Notes: a model not told the origin generated them from the letters alone. DNA of 64,000 nt from Streptomyces hygroscopicus (GCF_026168105.1 NZ_LBMW01000037.1:1-64000), one strand, 5' to 3'. Counted from the first letter of the stretch, positions 28,691-37,781 are shown. Program-made: numbers and translations.

Positions 28691-28836
28691 ACGCCCGGCT
28701 CGGGGCTCCCGGTCAACGCGCCTTCGCGCAACTCAAGGCCCGGCGGATCCTACGCCGGGCCCGGTGCTCAACCAACAGCATCAGCCGCACCATCGCCGCC
28801 AAACACGCCCTGCTGATCTGCGGAAACAGAGGATGA
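28681..28836 (+). pseudogene. IS5-type (DDE_Tnp_4) transposase, C-terminal fragment
   Basis: The frame ending at TGA 28836 reads NCDHARLGAPGQRAFAQLKA, then RRILRRARCSTNSISRTIAA and KHALLICGN. This is the usual end of IS5-group transposases with the 'RAFA-LK-WRILRR-RCS' signature. Only about 50 residues remain. A matching type of N-terminal fragment lies at 59755-59913. Confidence 0.6.
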
Positions 28837-28936
28837 GAGAGGTTCATTGATCCGGTGTTGGGAGTGGTGCGTCGTACGGGTCGATGGAGGTGTTCGCTCT
28901 CGTCACCGTGTGAGTTCTGGGATGTGTGGAGGTTGT

Positions 28937-30112
28937 ATGTCAGCGCTAATCGCGGGGGCAAGCTGTGGTCAGCAGGAGGCGCGGCTGGGGCCCATATCCG
29001 CCGAGGCGTATCGTGCCTTCCTGGCATCCCGCGCCGGCTCCGCCCTGGCTCCCAGCTTTCTGCAGTGCCCGTCCTGGGCTGGGGTGAAGGGCGGCTGGCA
29101 GGCCCAACTCCTCGGTTGGGGGCGGCAGTCGGGCCCCGGGGCCGGAGAACTCAGCGGAGTGGCGCTGGTCTTGCTGCGTCAGTTCCCCCGTACTCGGAAG
29201 TACTTCGCCTATCTGCCCGAAGGGCCCGTCGCGGACTGGGCCGACCCGGATCTCGACGGCTGGCTCAACCCGCTGCTGCGCCATCTGCGCGCTGCGGGAG
29301 CCTTCGCCGTTCGCATCGGACCTGCACCCTACTACCGTCGGTGGGACGCCGCCGGCCTCAAGGCGGGGAGCGGCCCGGGGCGACGCGTGACCGACGTGCT
29401 CGCCCGTGAGGTCGATCCCCTGGGCGCCGCCGTCACCGAGCGGCTGCGGGCCCGCGGCTGGCAGCGCAGCGAAGACGACGGCGACGCACAGCCTCGCTAC
29501 GTCTTCCAAGTGCCGCTGGCCGGGCGTACCTCCGACGACCTCTGGGCCTCTCTCAACCAGGAGTGGCGGCGCAACATACGTCGCGCACACAAGTCTGGTG
29601 TGGAGGTGACGGTGGGCGGCGCCGCCGACCTTGCCGAATTCTACCGGCTGCTGCAGATCACCGAAGAGCGCGACGGCTTCCGGCTCGGCCGTTCACTCGC
29701 ATACTTCGAGCGCCAGTACGCGGCCCTCAACGCCGAGGAGCCGGGCCGGATGAGGCTCTATCTCGCCCGCCACCAGGGCGAGATCCTGGCCGCCCACACA
29801 ATGATCACGGTGGGTCGGCGGATCTGGTACCAGACGGGGGCCTCCGCCGACCACAGGCGCGAGGTCCGCCCTTCCAACGCCCTGCAGTGGCAGATGATGC
29901 TCCACGCCCACGCCCGGGGCGCGGGGGTCTACGACATGCGCGGGGTACAGTCCACGCTCGACCCCGAATCCCGCTCGTTCGGGCTGCTGCGCTGGAAACT
30001 CGGCACCGGCGGCCACGTCGTCGAGACGCTCGGGGAATGGGAGACGCCATTGGACGGCACCGCGAACCACGCGCTGCACCGCGCCTTCCAGATGTACCTG
30101 GCCCGCCGATGA
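28937..30112 (+). CDS. FemX/FemAB-family peptidoglycan aminoacyltransferase
   Basis: This 391-residue protein starts at ATG 28937 with GTGGAGG upstream, and has the tandem GNAT folds of FemABX enzymes. Recognisable parts are FLQCPSWAGVKGGWQ near residue 40, then SLNQEWRRNIRRAHKSGVEV around 210 and the final YDMRGVQSTLDPESRSFGLL with the WKLGTGG motif. Such enzymes add the first amino acid (Gly in Streptomyces) of the interpeptide bridge to lipid II using aminoacyl-tRNA. The gene overlaps murJ by ATGA at 30109-30112. The pair thus modifies and then flips lipid II, perhaps as an extra copy tuned to an antibiotic or growth phase (inference). Confidence 0.87.
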   Translation: MSALIAGASCGQQEARLGPISAEAYRAFLASRAGSALAPSFLQCPSWAGVKGGWQAQLLGWGRQSGPGAGELSGVALVLLRQFPRTRKYFAYLPEGPVADWADPDLDGWLNPLLRHLRAAGAFAVRIGPAPYYRRWDAAGLKAGSGPGRRVTDVLAREVDPLGAAVTERLRARGWQRSEDDGDAQPRYVFQVPLAGRTSDDLWASLNQEWRRNIRRAHKSGVEVTVGGAADLAEFYRLLQITEERDGFRLGRSLAYFERQYAALNAEEPGRMRLYLARHQGEILAAHTMITVGRRIWYQTGASADHRREVRPSNALQWQMMLHAHARGAGVYDMRGVQSTLDPESRSFGLLRWKLGTGGHVVETLGEWETPLDGTANHALHRAFQMYLARR

Positions 30113-31824
30113 GCACCTCCGCGACTCCCGCGAGCGCCGACACTCCCACGACGGAGCAGCCGGCCCGCCTTCCCGGCTCGGTACTGCGCAGCGGCGCGGT
30201 CATGGCCGCAGGGTCCCTCGTCTCCCGCGCCACCGGATTCGTACGGTCCGCCGTGGTCGCCGCCGCGCTCGGCGTGGGGCTGGCCGGCGATGGCTACGCG
30301 GTCGGCAACACCGTGCCCAACATCGTCTACACGCTCCTCCTGGGCGGTGCGCTCAACGCCGTCTTCGTGCCCGAGCTGGTCAAGGCCTCCAAGAAGCACG
30401 CGGACGGTGGGGCCGCGTACACGGACCGGCTGCTCACCGTCTGCACGGTGGCCCTGCTGCTGATCACGGCCGGGGCGGTGTTCGGCGCGCCCGCCATCGT
30501 CGCGGCCTACACCGACTACACCGGAGCGCAGGCGGCGACGACGGTCGCCTTCGCGCGCTACTGCCTGCCGCAGATCTTCTTCCTCGGTCTGTTTACGCTG
30601 CTGGGGCAGGTGCTGAACGCCCGGGGCCGGTTCGGCGCCATGATGTGGACCCCGGTCCTCAACAACGTGGTCGTCATCGCCGTCTTCGGTCTGTACCTGG
30701 CGACGGCCGGAACGGGGGGCATGCTCACCCCCGGCGAGACCGCGCTGCTCGGCTGGGGCACCACGGCCGGGATCGTCGCCCAGGTGCTGGCGCTGCTGCC
30801 GTCCCTCCGGGCGGCGCGGTTCCGATGGCGGCCCAGGTTCGACTGGAGGGGCAGCGGGCTGTCCCATCCACTGCGCTCGGCCGGCTGGCTGGTGCTGCTC
30901 GTGCTCACCAACCAGCTCGCGTACTGGCTCGTGACCCGGCTCGCGACGATGGCGGGACAGCGCGCGGCGGCCGAGGGGATCGAAGGCGGGGCCGGGTTCA
31001 GCGCGTACAGCAACGCGTATCTGTTGTGGGCCGTGCCGCACGGGATCGTCACCGTCTCGCTGGTCACCGCACTGATGCCGCGGATGAGCAGGGCGGCGGC
31101 CGACGGTGACGCGGCGGGCGTGCGACGGGACGTCTCGTATGCCCTGCGCAGCAGCTCCGCCGCCGTGGTGCCCGCCGCGTGCGCGCTCGTCGCGCTCGCC
31201 GAGCCGATCATGGCAGTCGCCTTCCAATACGGCAGGACCGGCCCGGACGACATCGCCGTCATGGCGGGGGCGTTGATGGCCTTCGCGCCGGGGCTGATCG
31301 CCTTCTCCGGACAGTACGTCCTCTCACGCACCTTCTACGCGCTCTCCGACACTCGAACGCCGTTTCTACTGAACCTGGTGATCGCCGGCCTCAACGCCGG
31401 ACTGTCCGTGGCCGCCTTTCTTGTGCTGCCCGCGCGCTGGGCTGTCACGGGCATGGCCGGGGCGTACTCGGTGGCGCTCTTCGCCGGCTGGGCGGTCACC
31501 GCGTACGTGCTGAACCGCAGGCTCCGGGTGACGACCGGTCCCGGGCGAGCGCTGTGGCGCTCCCCGTCCGCGTCCGCGCTGGCCCGGCTGCTGCTGGCCG
31601 CGGTCCCGGCCGCCGCACTCGGCCACCTGGCGGCCGCGCACGCGGCCTCCACCGGTCCGCTCGCCGCGGTGACCGCGGGCGCGGCCGCCATCCTGGCGAC
31701 CTTCGCACTGCTGTCTCGTCCTCTGCGCCTGACCGAACTGGAGGCCGCTCTCAGGGCGGTGCCCCGCACACGTCGCCGTACCTCGCGAGGCGGTTCGGAG
31801 GACCGCCTTCGGCACCCCAACTGA
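30109..31824 (+). CDS. murJ: MurJ/MviN-family lipid II flippase
   Basis: Integral membrane protein of 571 residues with about 14 hydrophobic segments. It has the MviN start pattern SVLRSGAVMAAGSLVSRATG and GNTVPNIVYTLLLGGALNAVFVP, plus the central LLWAVPHGIVTVSLVTALMP and GQYVLSRTFYALSDTRTPF. It starts at ATG 30109, coupled to the femX-like gene. MurJ moves lipid-linked peptidoglycan precursor to the outer membrane face. Unlike the essential actinobacterial MurJ, it lacks the long C-terminal kinase-like domain, so it may be an accessory flippase. Confidence 0.88.
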   Translation: MSTSATPASADTPTTEQPARLPGSVLRSGAVMAAGSLVSRATGFVRSAVVAAALGVGLAGDGYAVGNTVPNIVYTLLLGGALNAVFVPELVKASKKHADGGAAYTDRLLTVCTVALLLITAGAVFGAPAIVAAYTDYTGAQAATTVAFARYCLPQIFFLGLFTLLGQVLNARGRFGAMMWTPVLNNVVVIAVFGLYLATAGTGGMLTPGETALLGWGTTAGIVAQVLALLPSLRAARFRWRPRFDWRGSGLSHPLRSAGWLVLLVLTNQLAYWLVTRLATMAGQRAAAEGIEGGAGFSAYSNAYLLWAVPHGIVTVSLVTALMPRMSRAAADGDAAGVRRDVSYALRSSSAAVVPAACALVALAEPIMAVAFQYGRTGPDDIAVMAGALMAFAPGLIAFSGQYVLSRTFYALSDTRTPFLLNLVIAGLNAGLSVAAFLVLPARWAVTGMAGAYSVALFAGWAVTAYVLNRRLRVTTGPGRALWRSPSASALARLLLAAVPAAALGHLAAAHAASTGPLAAVTAGAAAILATFALLSRPLRLTELEAALRAVPRTRRRTSRGGSEDRLRHPN

Positions 31825-32209
31825 CCAGGTGCCACCTTGCGCAAGACCGCCTCAACCGCCTGCGTGATTGAACCAGGGACACCTTGCATGCGTTGCTCTT
31901 CGTATGGCGAAGCGTTCACCAGGCGGGAGAAAAGGACCAATGCTGCGCGGTCGGCTGCGACAAGGTCAGGCTGGTCACTGCGGCCGGCCGTACGGTGCCG
32001 CCGAGCCTTCTCGACGACTTGGGTGGCATCGCGGCAACGACGTGATGACGCCGGAGGGGCGCATGTTTGTCGAATCCTCCCTCCCCCTCGCCTTGGGCGT
32101 ATGAGGAGGGAGGAGGCCGTGTTCCGCAACTGTGTGCCCATTGACCATAGTTACTTCCCGGCAAGCCCTCTGCATGGAACTTCCGAGTCTCAGAGGAGAC
32201 CTACTTCCC
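31825..32209. other. Intergenic stretch between murJ and the M15 peptidase
   Basis: A minus-strand open frame overlaps the murJ end here but has no ribosome site or known family. The last part carries the M15 gene leader, including AGAGGAGA at about 32192-32199, and has a lower G+C. No other feature is supported. Confidence 0.4.
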
Positions 32210-32983
32210 TTGCTTGACTTTTCCAAGATCGCGCGTAGGCACGTACCGAAGGTGACGCTCGTCTGCTGCCTCGTCTCCACTTCGGCCTGCGGTGCCATAA
32301 CCGAGGATAAACCGGCGCAACACCCTGAGCCGAGACACACACTGGCCGCTACCAAGGCTCAACGACCAGAGGCTGACGCCCGAATACTCGAAGTCACCCC
32401 CGATCAGTGGCGCAGGATGGTGGCAGCTGGAATGGTTTACAAGGAGTGCCCGGTCAGCAGTCGGTCCCAGTTGCGCCGCGTAGTGATGAATCACTACGGC
32501 TTTGACGGGAAGGTCAAGCGCGGAACGCTGGTCGTCAATACCGATGTAGCAGAAAGCGTGGCTCGGATCTTCACCATACTTTTCAATGAGAAATTCCCCA
32601 TACGAAGCATGGAGCCACTTGAGGAATTCAATGGCGATGACCACGCCAGCGCGAAGGCAGACAACACTTCCGATTTCAACTGTCGGCGCCCTGATCAGAT
32701 CAATGCCCCAGCTCCGGAATCCCCCCATGCCAATGGGCGCGCAATCGACGTCAATCCGATGGAGAACCCATGGAAAGATCCGCGCTGCGGATGCTGGTCA
32801 CCCAGTGGGAAATTCAGACAGCGCAAAGAGGGTCCAGGTGTAATCCTGAAAGGAGATCTCCTATGGAGAACCTTCGTCAAGGAGGGGTGGGTCTGGCAAG
32901 ATATTCGCGGAGTGGATTACATGCACTTTGACACCGGCTATCCGTCCAAGCATTACGCCGGACCGCCGTCCCGGGACAAGTGA
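32210..32983 (+). CDS. M15-family D-Ala-D-Ala carboxypeptidase-like (VanY/M15_4) exported peptidase
   Basis: Zinc peptidase of the M15C type. The SPHANGRAIDVNPMENPW segment gives His173 and Asp180. The late DYMHFDTG gives the third ligand His239. A catalytic acid is expected at Asp236/237, just before it. TTG 32210 is chosen because AGAGGAGA precedes it at 11 nt; ATG 32174 in the same frame lacks a ribosome site. The N-terminus is a basic region, a hydrophobic stretch and VSTSAC, a possible lipobox. The enzyme should trim peptidoglycan stem peptides outside the cell. Codon use is A/T-richer than in flanking genes, a sign of transfer. It follows femX-murJ on the same strand. Confidence 0.75.
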   Translation: MLDFSKIARRHVPKVTLVCCLVSTSACGAITEDKPAQHPEPRHTLAATKAQRPEADARILEVTPDQWRRMVAAGMVYKECPVSSRSQLRRVVMNHYGFDGKVKRGTLVVNTDVAESVARIFTILFNEKFPIRSMEPLEEFNGDDHASAKADNTSDFNCRRPDQINAPAPESPHANGRAIDVNPMENPWKDPRCGCWSPSGKFRQRKEGPGVILKGDLLWRTFVKEGWVWQDIRGVDYMHFDTGYPSKHYAGPPSRDK

Positions 32984-33060
32984 CCTTTTCCACCCTCTGT
33001 CCCTGCAGTGGTAGATGGGGGCGCTCGCTGCAGTCTTCCGCGGAATGAGGAACCCGAGGC

Positions 33061-33306
33061 AATCCAGCAGGACTTGTGGAGAGCCCGGTGCTCGGTAACG
33101 GGCACGCCGGGTTCGGGAGGCGGCCCGGGGAAATCCACCAGCAGCAATGCTGGCAGGGCGCCCCGGGCCGACCTCACCGCGCCGAAGGCAAACGACACGT
33201 CCAGGCCGTCCTCGCGCTCCCCCACCGCCGGGTCAACGTCCTGCGGGCCCTGCTGCGTGACGGACGATGCCACAGCCCCATACCGCCCGTCACGCCGGCA
33301 GCTTGA
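33061..33306 (+). pseudogene. IS110/IS116-family transposase, C-terminal fragment
   Basis: The plus frame reads HRAEGKRHVQAVLALPHRRV, then NVLRALLRDGRCH and stops at 33306. This is the usual end of IS110-family transposases (RK-AEGK-H-QA-LALARRRVNVLWALLRDG). Everything upstream of the RKRAEG motif is degraded. It complements the central fragment at 28140-28690. Confidence 0.6.
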
Positions 33307-33314
33307 CATCTCCA

Positions 33315-34030
33315 TTAGGAATCGTCGTCGATCGTGTGCCGGAGTTCGTCCAGTTCTGTTCCCCCGGCCATCAGGTCGATGATTTCGTGGCGGGATTTCT
33401 CGCCGCGGGAGAACTGGGCCGCGACCTCTCCCTGGATGAGTACGGTGAACCGGTCGCCGATCCTGATCGCGTGTGTGGCGTTGTGGGTGATGAAGACGAC
33501 GCCGATGCCGGACCGCCGTGCCGCGTCGACCTGCCGCAGGACGACAGCCGTCTCTTTGACTCCCAGCGCGGACGTCGGTTCGTCGAGGATGAGTACCCGC
33601 GCGCCGAAGTACATGGCTCGCGCGATGGCGAGGGCCTGTCGTTCGCCGCCGGACAGGGTGCCCACGAGCTGCCGGGGATCGGTGACGCGGCGGATGCCCA
33701 TGGCTGCGACGTGCTCCAGCGCGACGCGGTCGGCCGTGGCCGTGTCGGTGCGCCGGAACGGTCCGCGGCCCTTGGCCGGTTCCAGGCCGAGGAAGAAGTT
33801 CTGCGAGACGCTCATGAGCGGGATCGCGCCCACGTCCTGGTGCACGGTGGCAATGCCCGCCGCCTGCGCATCGCGAGGGGAGCGGAAGGACTGCGGCTCG
33901 CCGGCGATTTCCACGGTTCCGCCGGTGGGCGGGTGGACCCCGGACATGATCTTGATGAGGGTGGACTTCCCGGCGCCGTTGTCACCGAGCAGGCAGTGCA
34001 CCTCTCCCGGGTGCACGTCGATCGACGAAG
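33315..34030 (-). pseudogene. Sugar ABC-transporter ATP-binding protein, 5'-truncated
   Basis: About 237 residues of a ribose/xylose-type ATPase domain: Walker A GDNGAGKSTLIK, the Q-loop in VHQDVG, signature LSGGERQALAIARAMY, Walker B VLILDEPTSALG and H-loop VFITHNATHA. It begins abruptly at SSIDVHPGEV. The first 25-30 residues, with the A-loop aromatic, are missing and replaced by an esterase gene start (junction near 34022-34030). Single-domain length and the FRRTDTATADRV insert fit the XylG/FrcA-like class. No permease or binding protein is adjacent, so the transport operon is gone. If expressed it would be non-functional or orphan. Confidence 0.75.
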
Positions 34031-34248
34031 ACCACCTGCAGGGCATCCCGCGGATACGGGGTCTGTCCGTCCTGCGACACTCCGCCCCACAGATCGGCCA
34101 CCAGAGTGCCGTGGCGGTAGACGGCAACCGTCGCCCCCTGGTCGTCGCCCGTGCGCAGGTTCGTCTCCAGAGCGTCACGCAGGTGCGCGAAATCCCTGGC
34201 GGCCCACCCACGCACCTCTGGCCGCGGCACAGTCCCTGCATTCGCCAC
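34028..34248 (-). pseudogene. Serine hydrolase/beta-lactamase-like esterase, N-terminal fragment
   Basis: From ATG 34248 about 70 residues read VRGWAARDFAHLRDALETNL, then GATVAVYRHGTLVADLWGGV and RDALQVVF. This is the usual beginning of class C beta-lactamase-like esterases (F--LR-A---NL--G---GA-VAVY-DG-LVVDLWGG). It stops being homologous just before the expected S-x-x-K nucleophile (VVFSTTK). From there the sequence continues as the ABC ATPase in another frame. It marks a deletion fusing two genes. Confidence 0.65.
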
Positions 34249-34386
34249 GGGCCACCTCCTCTACGTCGGAGCTGTGAATGGCAGTGACCGTATGACGCGC
34301 ATATTTCGTTCTACTAGGGACGTAATTCATTCGTAATAGGGGCTAACTACTAGTCAATATTGCCTGCATAGAACAAAATTAAGGCC
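34249..34386. promoter_or_regulatory. A/T-rich control region of the ROK regulator
   Basis: This is a divergent gap of 138 bp. Visible repeats are CTACTAG at 34311-34317 and again at 34347-34353, and CGTAAT twice (34321-34326 and 34332-34337). ROK repressors usually autoregulate from such gaps. These are candidate sites only. Confidence 0.4.
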
Positions 34387-35550
34387 ATGCCGGCGCTTCC
34401 CCGTTCAAGCGGTTCGTTGTCCACGCGAGCCATCGATCTCCTCATCGTCAACGGCCCGATGCATCGGGCAGCCCTCGCCGAGCAAGCTGGCTGGGCACGG
34501 TCGACCACCAGCCGCGTCATCGGAGAGCTCGTGGCCGAGGGGTTCGTCGTCGAGACCGACATCGTGATGACGGGCAGCCGTGGACGCCCGCACCGGCTGC
34601 TGACGTTGAATCCCGACGCCGGGTGCGCCGTCGGGATCGACTTCGGCTACCGGCACATACGAGCGGTGGTCGCAGACGCCGCGCGCCGCATCCGCGCCCT
34701 CGCGGTCGGAGAGCTGGAGGTCGACTACCCGCCGGAAACGGGCGTGCGGGTGGCCGGTGAACTGGTGGGCGAAGCACTGTCACAGGCCCGGCTGCCGGAC
34801 GACGCACTCCTCGGCGTGGGTGCCGCCGTGCCCGCACCGATCGACCGGCGCACCGGCAAGGTCACGCATTCCAGCATGATCCCGACGTGGGCGGGGCACG
34901 ACGTCGCCGCGCACCTGCGACACATCCTGCACTTGCCGGTCACGGTGGACAACGACGCCAAGCTCGCCGCCGCGGCCGAGACCTACTGTGGGACCGGGCA
35001 GGGCTACGGTGCGTACCTCTTCTTCAAGCTCCACTCCGGTGTCGGCGGAGCACTCGTCCTGGGCGGCAACATCATCGACGGCGGCAACGGCAGCGCGGGC
35101 GAGTTCGGACACGCCAGCCTGGACCTGACAGGTCCCGTGTGCCGCTGCGGAGCACGCGGCTGTCTCGAGGTCTACGCGGGAATCCCCGCCATCCTCGAAG
35201 CGCTGCGCCCGGCCCACGGGCAGCTCACCCTCGCCCAGGCCACCGGCCTGCTCGAGGCGAGTGACCCCGCGGTTCGGCGCATCTTTCGCGAAGCCGCCGC
35301 CAAAGTGGGCCAGGCGGCGAGTCTCCTGTGCAACGGCTTCAACCCCGACGCCATCATTCTCGGAGGCGCCCTCGCCCGAGCCTCCGAGCACCTCATCCCC
35401 GAAATCAAGAACTGCATCAGGGAACTGGCTTTACCGACCAACCACGACGTCACCGTCCTCGCCACCGGCCTGGGGCCGGAAGCCTCAGCGATGGGAGCGG
35501 TGCGCCTCGCCTTCACCCAACTCGCGCGCAGAACGACCCGCCCGAGGTGA
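34387..35550 (+). CDS. ROK-family transcriptional regulator
   Basis: This 387-residue protein has an N-terminal winged helix-turn-helix (about 12-70: LLIVNGPMHRAALAEQAGWA, RSTTSRVIGELVAEG). A ROK sugar-kinase-like domain follows, with the nucleotide/sugar-binding VGIDFGYRHIR, DNDAKLAAAAE, GSAGEFGH and the zinc signature CRCGARGCLEVY (about 252-263). It is the NagC/XylR type of repressor that controls sugar uptake. The transport genes that it probably controlled survive only as the truncated ATPase on the opposite strand. Confidence 0.88.
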   Translation: MPALPRSSGSLSTRAIDLLIVNGPMHRAALAEQAGWARSTTSRVIGELVAEGFVVETDIVMTGSRGRPHRLLTLNPDAGCAVGIDFGYRHIRAVVADAARRIRALAVGELEVDYPPETGVRVAGELVGEALSQARLPDDALLGVGAAVPAPIDRRTGKVTHSSMIPTWAGHDVAAHLRHILHLPVTVDNDAKLAAAAETYCGTGQGYGAYLFFKLHSGVGGALVLGGNIIDGGNGSAGEFGHASLDLTGPVCRCGARGCLEVYAGIPAILEALRPAHGQLTLAQATGLLEASDPAVRRIFREAAAKVGQAASLLCNGFNPDAIILGGALARASEHLIPEIKNCIRELALPTNHDVTVLATGLGPEASAMGAVRLAFTQLARRTTRPR

Positions 35551-35859
35551 CACCCGAGTTACCTTCTTCGCGGTCCTGCAAGAGTGCCGTCGGCCTCCGG
35601 GCCCAGCCCGCCTCGATCGGAGCCCTGCCCCTGACGGTCGCCGGTGACGCCGGCTGCAAGGTCGTCATACAACGGCGCCGTGATCGCGGACGCCGCACGG
35701 ACGATGCCGCACACCTTGCGCTCTTTGGGCGTTGTCACGTTGTTGGGTGCGTGGGTGTCTGACGGCGCGTTCGAGCGGGTGGGGCCTGGTGCGGGATTCT
35801 GGGTCGGCTTGTGGCGGGCGGGCTGATGTTCTTGATGATCTGGTCCCGGATGGTGAAGC
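35551..35859. other. Short stretch without a gene between the ROK gene and IS6 debris
   Basis: Minus-strand open sequence (KVCGIVRAASAITAPLYDDL and onward) continues the frame of the IS6 fragment but has no relation to IS6 transposases. It is likely flanking or unrelated debris. Confidence 0.35.
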
Positions 35860-36083
35860 GGATGGTCATCCCGAGGCGGTGTTCGGCGGCCGCGCAGTTG
35901 GTGGGCGTAGGTCTGCCCGAACTTCGCGCACAAGCGGCGTACGGTCTCGTGGGAGACGATCACACCGCGCTGGAGCATGAGCTCTTCGACTTCGCGGAAG
36001 CTGAGCGGGAAGCGGAGGTACAGCCACACGCAGTGGGAGATCACCTCCACCGGGTACCGGTGCCCCCCTTACGGCGGTGACGC
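35860..36083 (-). pseudogene. IS6-family transposase, N-terminal fragment
   Basis: The minus strand reads RYPVEVISHCVWLYLRFPLS, then FREVEELMLQRGVIVSHETVRRLCAKFGQTYA. This is the very conserved start of IS6/IS26-group transposases. It ends after QLRGRR with no DDE core. The upstream start is also missing. Confidence 0.8.
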
Positions 36084-36265
36084 GTCCCTCACGGACAACC
36101 CTCTCCAGCTCGATCGGGCACGCCCGGCGGAACAGGCCGCGCCTGACCGGCTCCGCGTCTGCGCGCACTCCCACGGCGACCCACGGCGCCGCGGCGAGAG
36201 AAGGCCTCACGCGACGGACCAGGGGTCGCGCCGCGTGGGTGGCGTACAGGAGTGAGCGGACCTGC

Positions 36266-37138
36266 TTACTTCCAGGCGCGGTCGAGAAAGTCGGCGATCA
36301 GTGGGGCGATCTCCGGCAGATGGGTCTCGAGGGCGAAGTGGCCGGTGTCGAAGAGGTGGAGTTCGGCGTCGGGCAGGTCGCGAAGGTAGGCGTGGGCCCC
36401 GGGCTCAGGGAAGAAGGGGTCGTGGCTTCCCCAAGTGATGAGGGTAGGCGGGGTGTGCCGGCGCAGCCACGCCTGCCAAGCGTCGTAGTGCTCGATGTTG
36501 GAGTGGTAGTCGAAGATCAGTGCCTGCTGGGCCTCCTTGCGGCCCGGCAGGTCCAGGAAGCTCTGGTCGAGGGTCCAGCCTTCCGGGGCGATCAGGTCGG
36601 GGCTGGTGACGCCGGTCTCGTACTGGCTTCGGGTGCCGTCGAGGGTGAGCATGCCCTGGATCGCGTCCTGGCCGCCCGGGGTCTGCGGGGTGAGGCTGAG
36701 GATGCCGCGGGCCGCTTCTGAGAGTCCTTCCTCGTACGCGTTGCCGTTCTGTACGACCAGTCCGGCGATCCATTCGGGGTGGCGTTCGGCGATGCGGAAG
36801 CCGATGGGCGCGCCGAAGTCGAAGACGTACATCACGAACCGGTCGAGGTCGAGGAGCTTGATGAAGCCTTCGGTGATGTCGGCGAGCCGGTCGAACGAGT
36901 AGGTGAAGCCGTCCGGGACCTGGGTGTGGCCGAAGCCGGGGTAGTCCGGGGCGATCAGCCGGTAGCGGGAGCCGAGCACGTCGATGAGGCGGCGGAACTG
37001 GTGAGATCCGGACGGAAAGCCGTGCAGCAGCAGCAGTACGGGCGCGTCGGCCCGGTCGGGGAGTGACTCGCGGTAGAAGACGCGGACGCCGTCGACCTCC
37101 AGGTGGCGGTGGACGGTGCGGGCGACTGCAGAGAACAT
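36266..37138 (-). CDS. Alpha/beta-fold hydrolase, epoxide hydrolase/dehalogenase type
   Basis: This 290-residue hydrolase starts at ATG 37138 with AAGGGG upstream; the longer frame to 37735 overlaps the divergent gene and is not used. It has oxyanion HGFPSGS (about 40), the nucleophile elbow VFDFGAPIG with Asp107 rather than Ser, a cap region, and the catalytic His in FDTGHFALETH (about 268). An Asp nucleophile is typical for epoxide hydrolases and haloacid/haloalkane dehalogenases, not esterases. The gene diverges from a CGNR-type regulator across 85 bp. It may detoxify an epoxide or a reactive compound. The substrate cannot be told. Confidence 0.82.
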   Translation of the reverse strand: MFSAVARTVHRHLEVDGVRVFYRESLPDRADAPVLLLLHGFPSGSHQFRRLIDVLGSRYRLIAPDYPGFGHTQVPDGFTYSFDRLADITEGFIKLLDLDRFVMYVFDFGAPIGFRIAERHPEWIAGLVVQNGNAYEEGLSEAARGILSLTPQTPGGQDAIQGMLTLDGTRSQYETGVTSPDLIAPEGWTLDQSFLDLPGRKEAQQALIFDYHSNIEHYDAWQAWLRRHTPPTLITWGSHDPFFPEPGAHAYLRDLPDAELHLFDTGHFALETHLPEIAPLIADFLDRAWK

Positions 37139-37223
37139 GCCTAACCCCTTCTTCGGCGATAGATGTATTAGGTATAGCGAGGGTCTCACTAACGTGTCAA
37201 TGTGAGGATGTATCATTAGAAAT
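37139..37223. promoter_or_regulatory. 85-bp divergent promoter region with GATGTAT repeats
   Basis: GATGTAT occurs at 37162-37168 and 37207-37213, 45 bp apart, followed by TAGG and CATTAG respectively. The region is A/T-rich compared with its surroundings. The second repeat overlaps the ribosome-site area of the CGNR gene, which would suit autorepression. This is a candidate operator pair only. Confidence 0.4.
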
Positions 37224-37781
37224 ATGAGTGACCTCGTGCCTCTGACCGGAGAACCGCTGGCGCTGGACCTGGTCAACACCCGTACGGCCGTCGGTGACCT
37301 GCTCGCGACCCCGGAAGACCTGCGGGCCTGGTGGGCTCTCCAGGTCGGCCGCCACCCGGACCCGGTGCCACAGGAGGTGACCGCTGCGGACCTGGCCGCC
37401 GTGCAAGCCGTGCGGGAGCACATCGCCCGCGCCCTCGACCACGCTCGCCGAGGCGTTGAGCCCCTGTCTGCCGACTTGGAGGCGCTCAACCAGGCGCAGC
37501 GTGCCGCGCCTGCGATCAACGAGCTGGCGTGGAACGGGGTGGCGGTGGCCGCCACGCGCCGACGCGACGGCTCACTGGGCCGGCGGCTGGCGGGCTGCCT
37601 CGCGGAAGCCGCCGCCGAACTGCTGGCAGATCCGGCGGTAACCAGGATCCGCGAGTGCGAGGCGGATGGGTGCGTGATGCTCTTCCTGCCCGCCCATCCG
37701 CGCCGCCGCTGGTGCTCGGCCGCCCGCTGCGGCAACCGAGTGCGCGTCGCCCGCCACTATCAGCGCCACAAGGCCGGATAG
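37224..37781 (+). CDS. CGNR zinc-finger (ABATE-domain) putative transcriptional regulator
   Basis: This 185-residue protein has an N-terminal ABATE domain (LALDLVNTRTAVGDLL near residue 12) and a C-terminal zf-CGNR motif. Its elements are C-x4-C in CEADGC, then HPRRRWCSAARCGNRVR with CGNR at 169-172, and a basic tail HYQRHK. The family is thought to bind DNA. Its divergent position suggests it controls the epoxide-hydrolase-like gene. Confidence 0.87.
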   Translation: MSDLVPLTGEPLALDLVNTRTAVGDLLATPEDLRAWWALQVGRHPDPVPQEVTAADLAAVQAVREHIARALDHARRGVEPLSADLEALNQAQRAAPAINELAWNGVAVAATRRRDGSLGRRLAGCLAEAAAELLADPAVTRIRECEADGCVMLFLPAHPRRRWCSAARCGNRVRVARHYQRHKAG

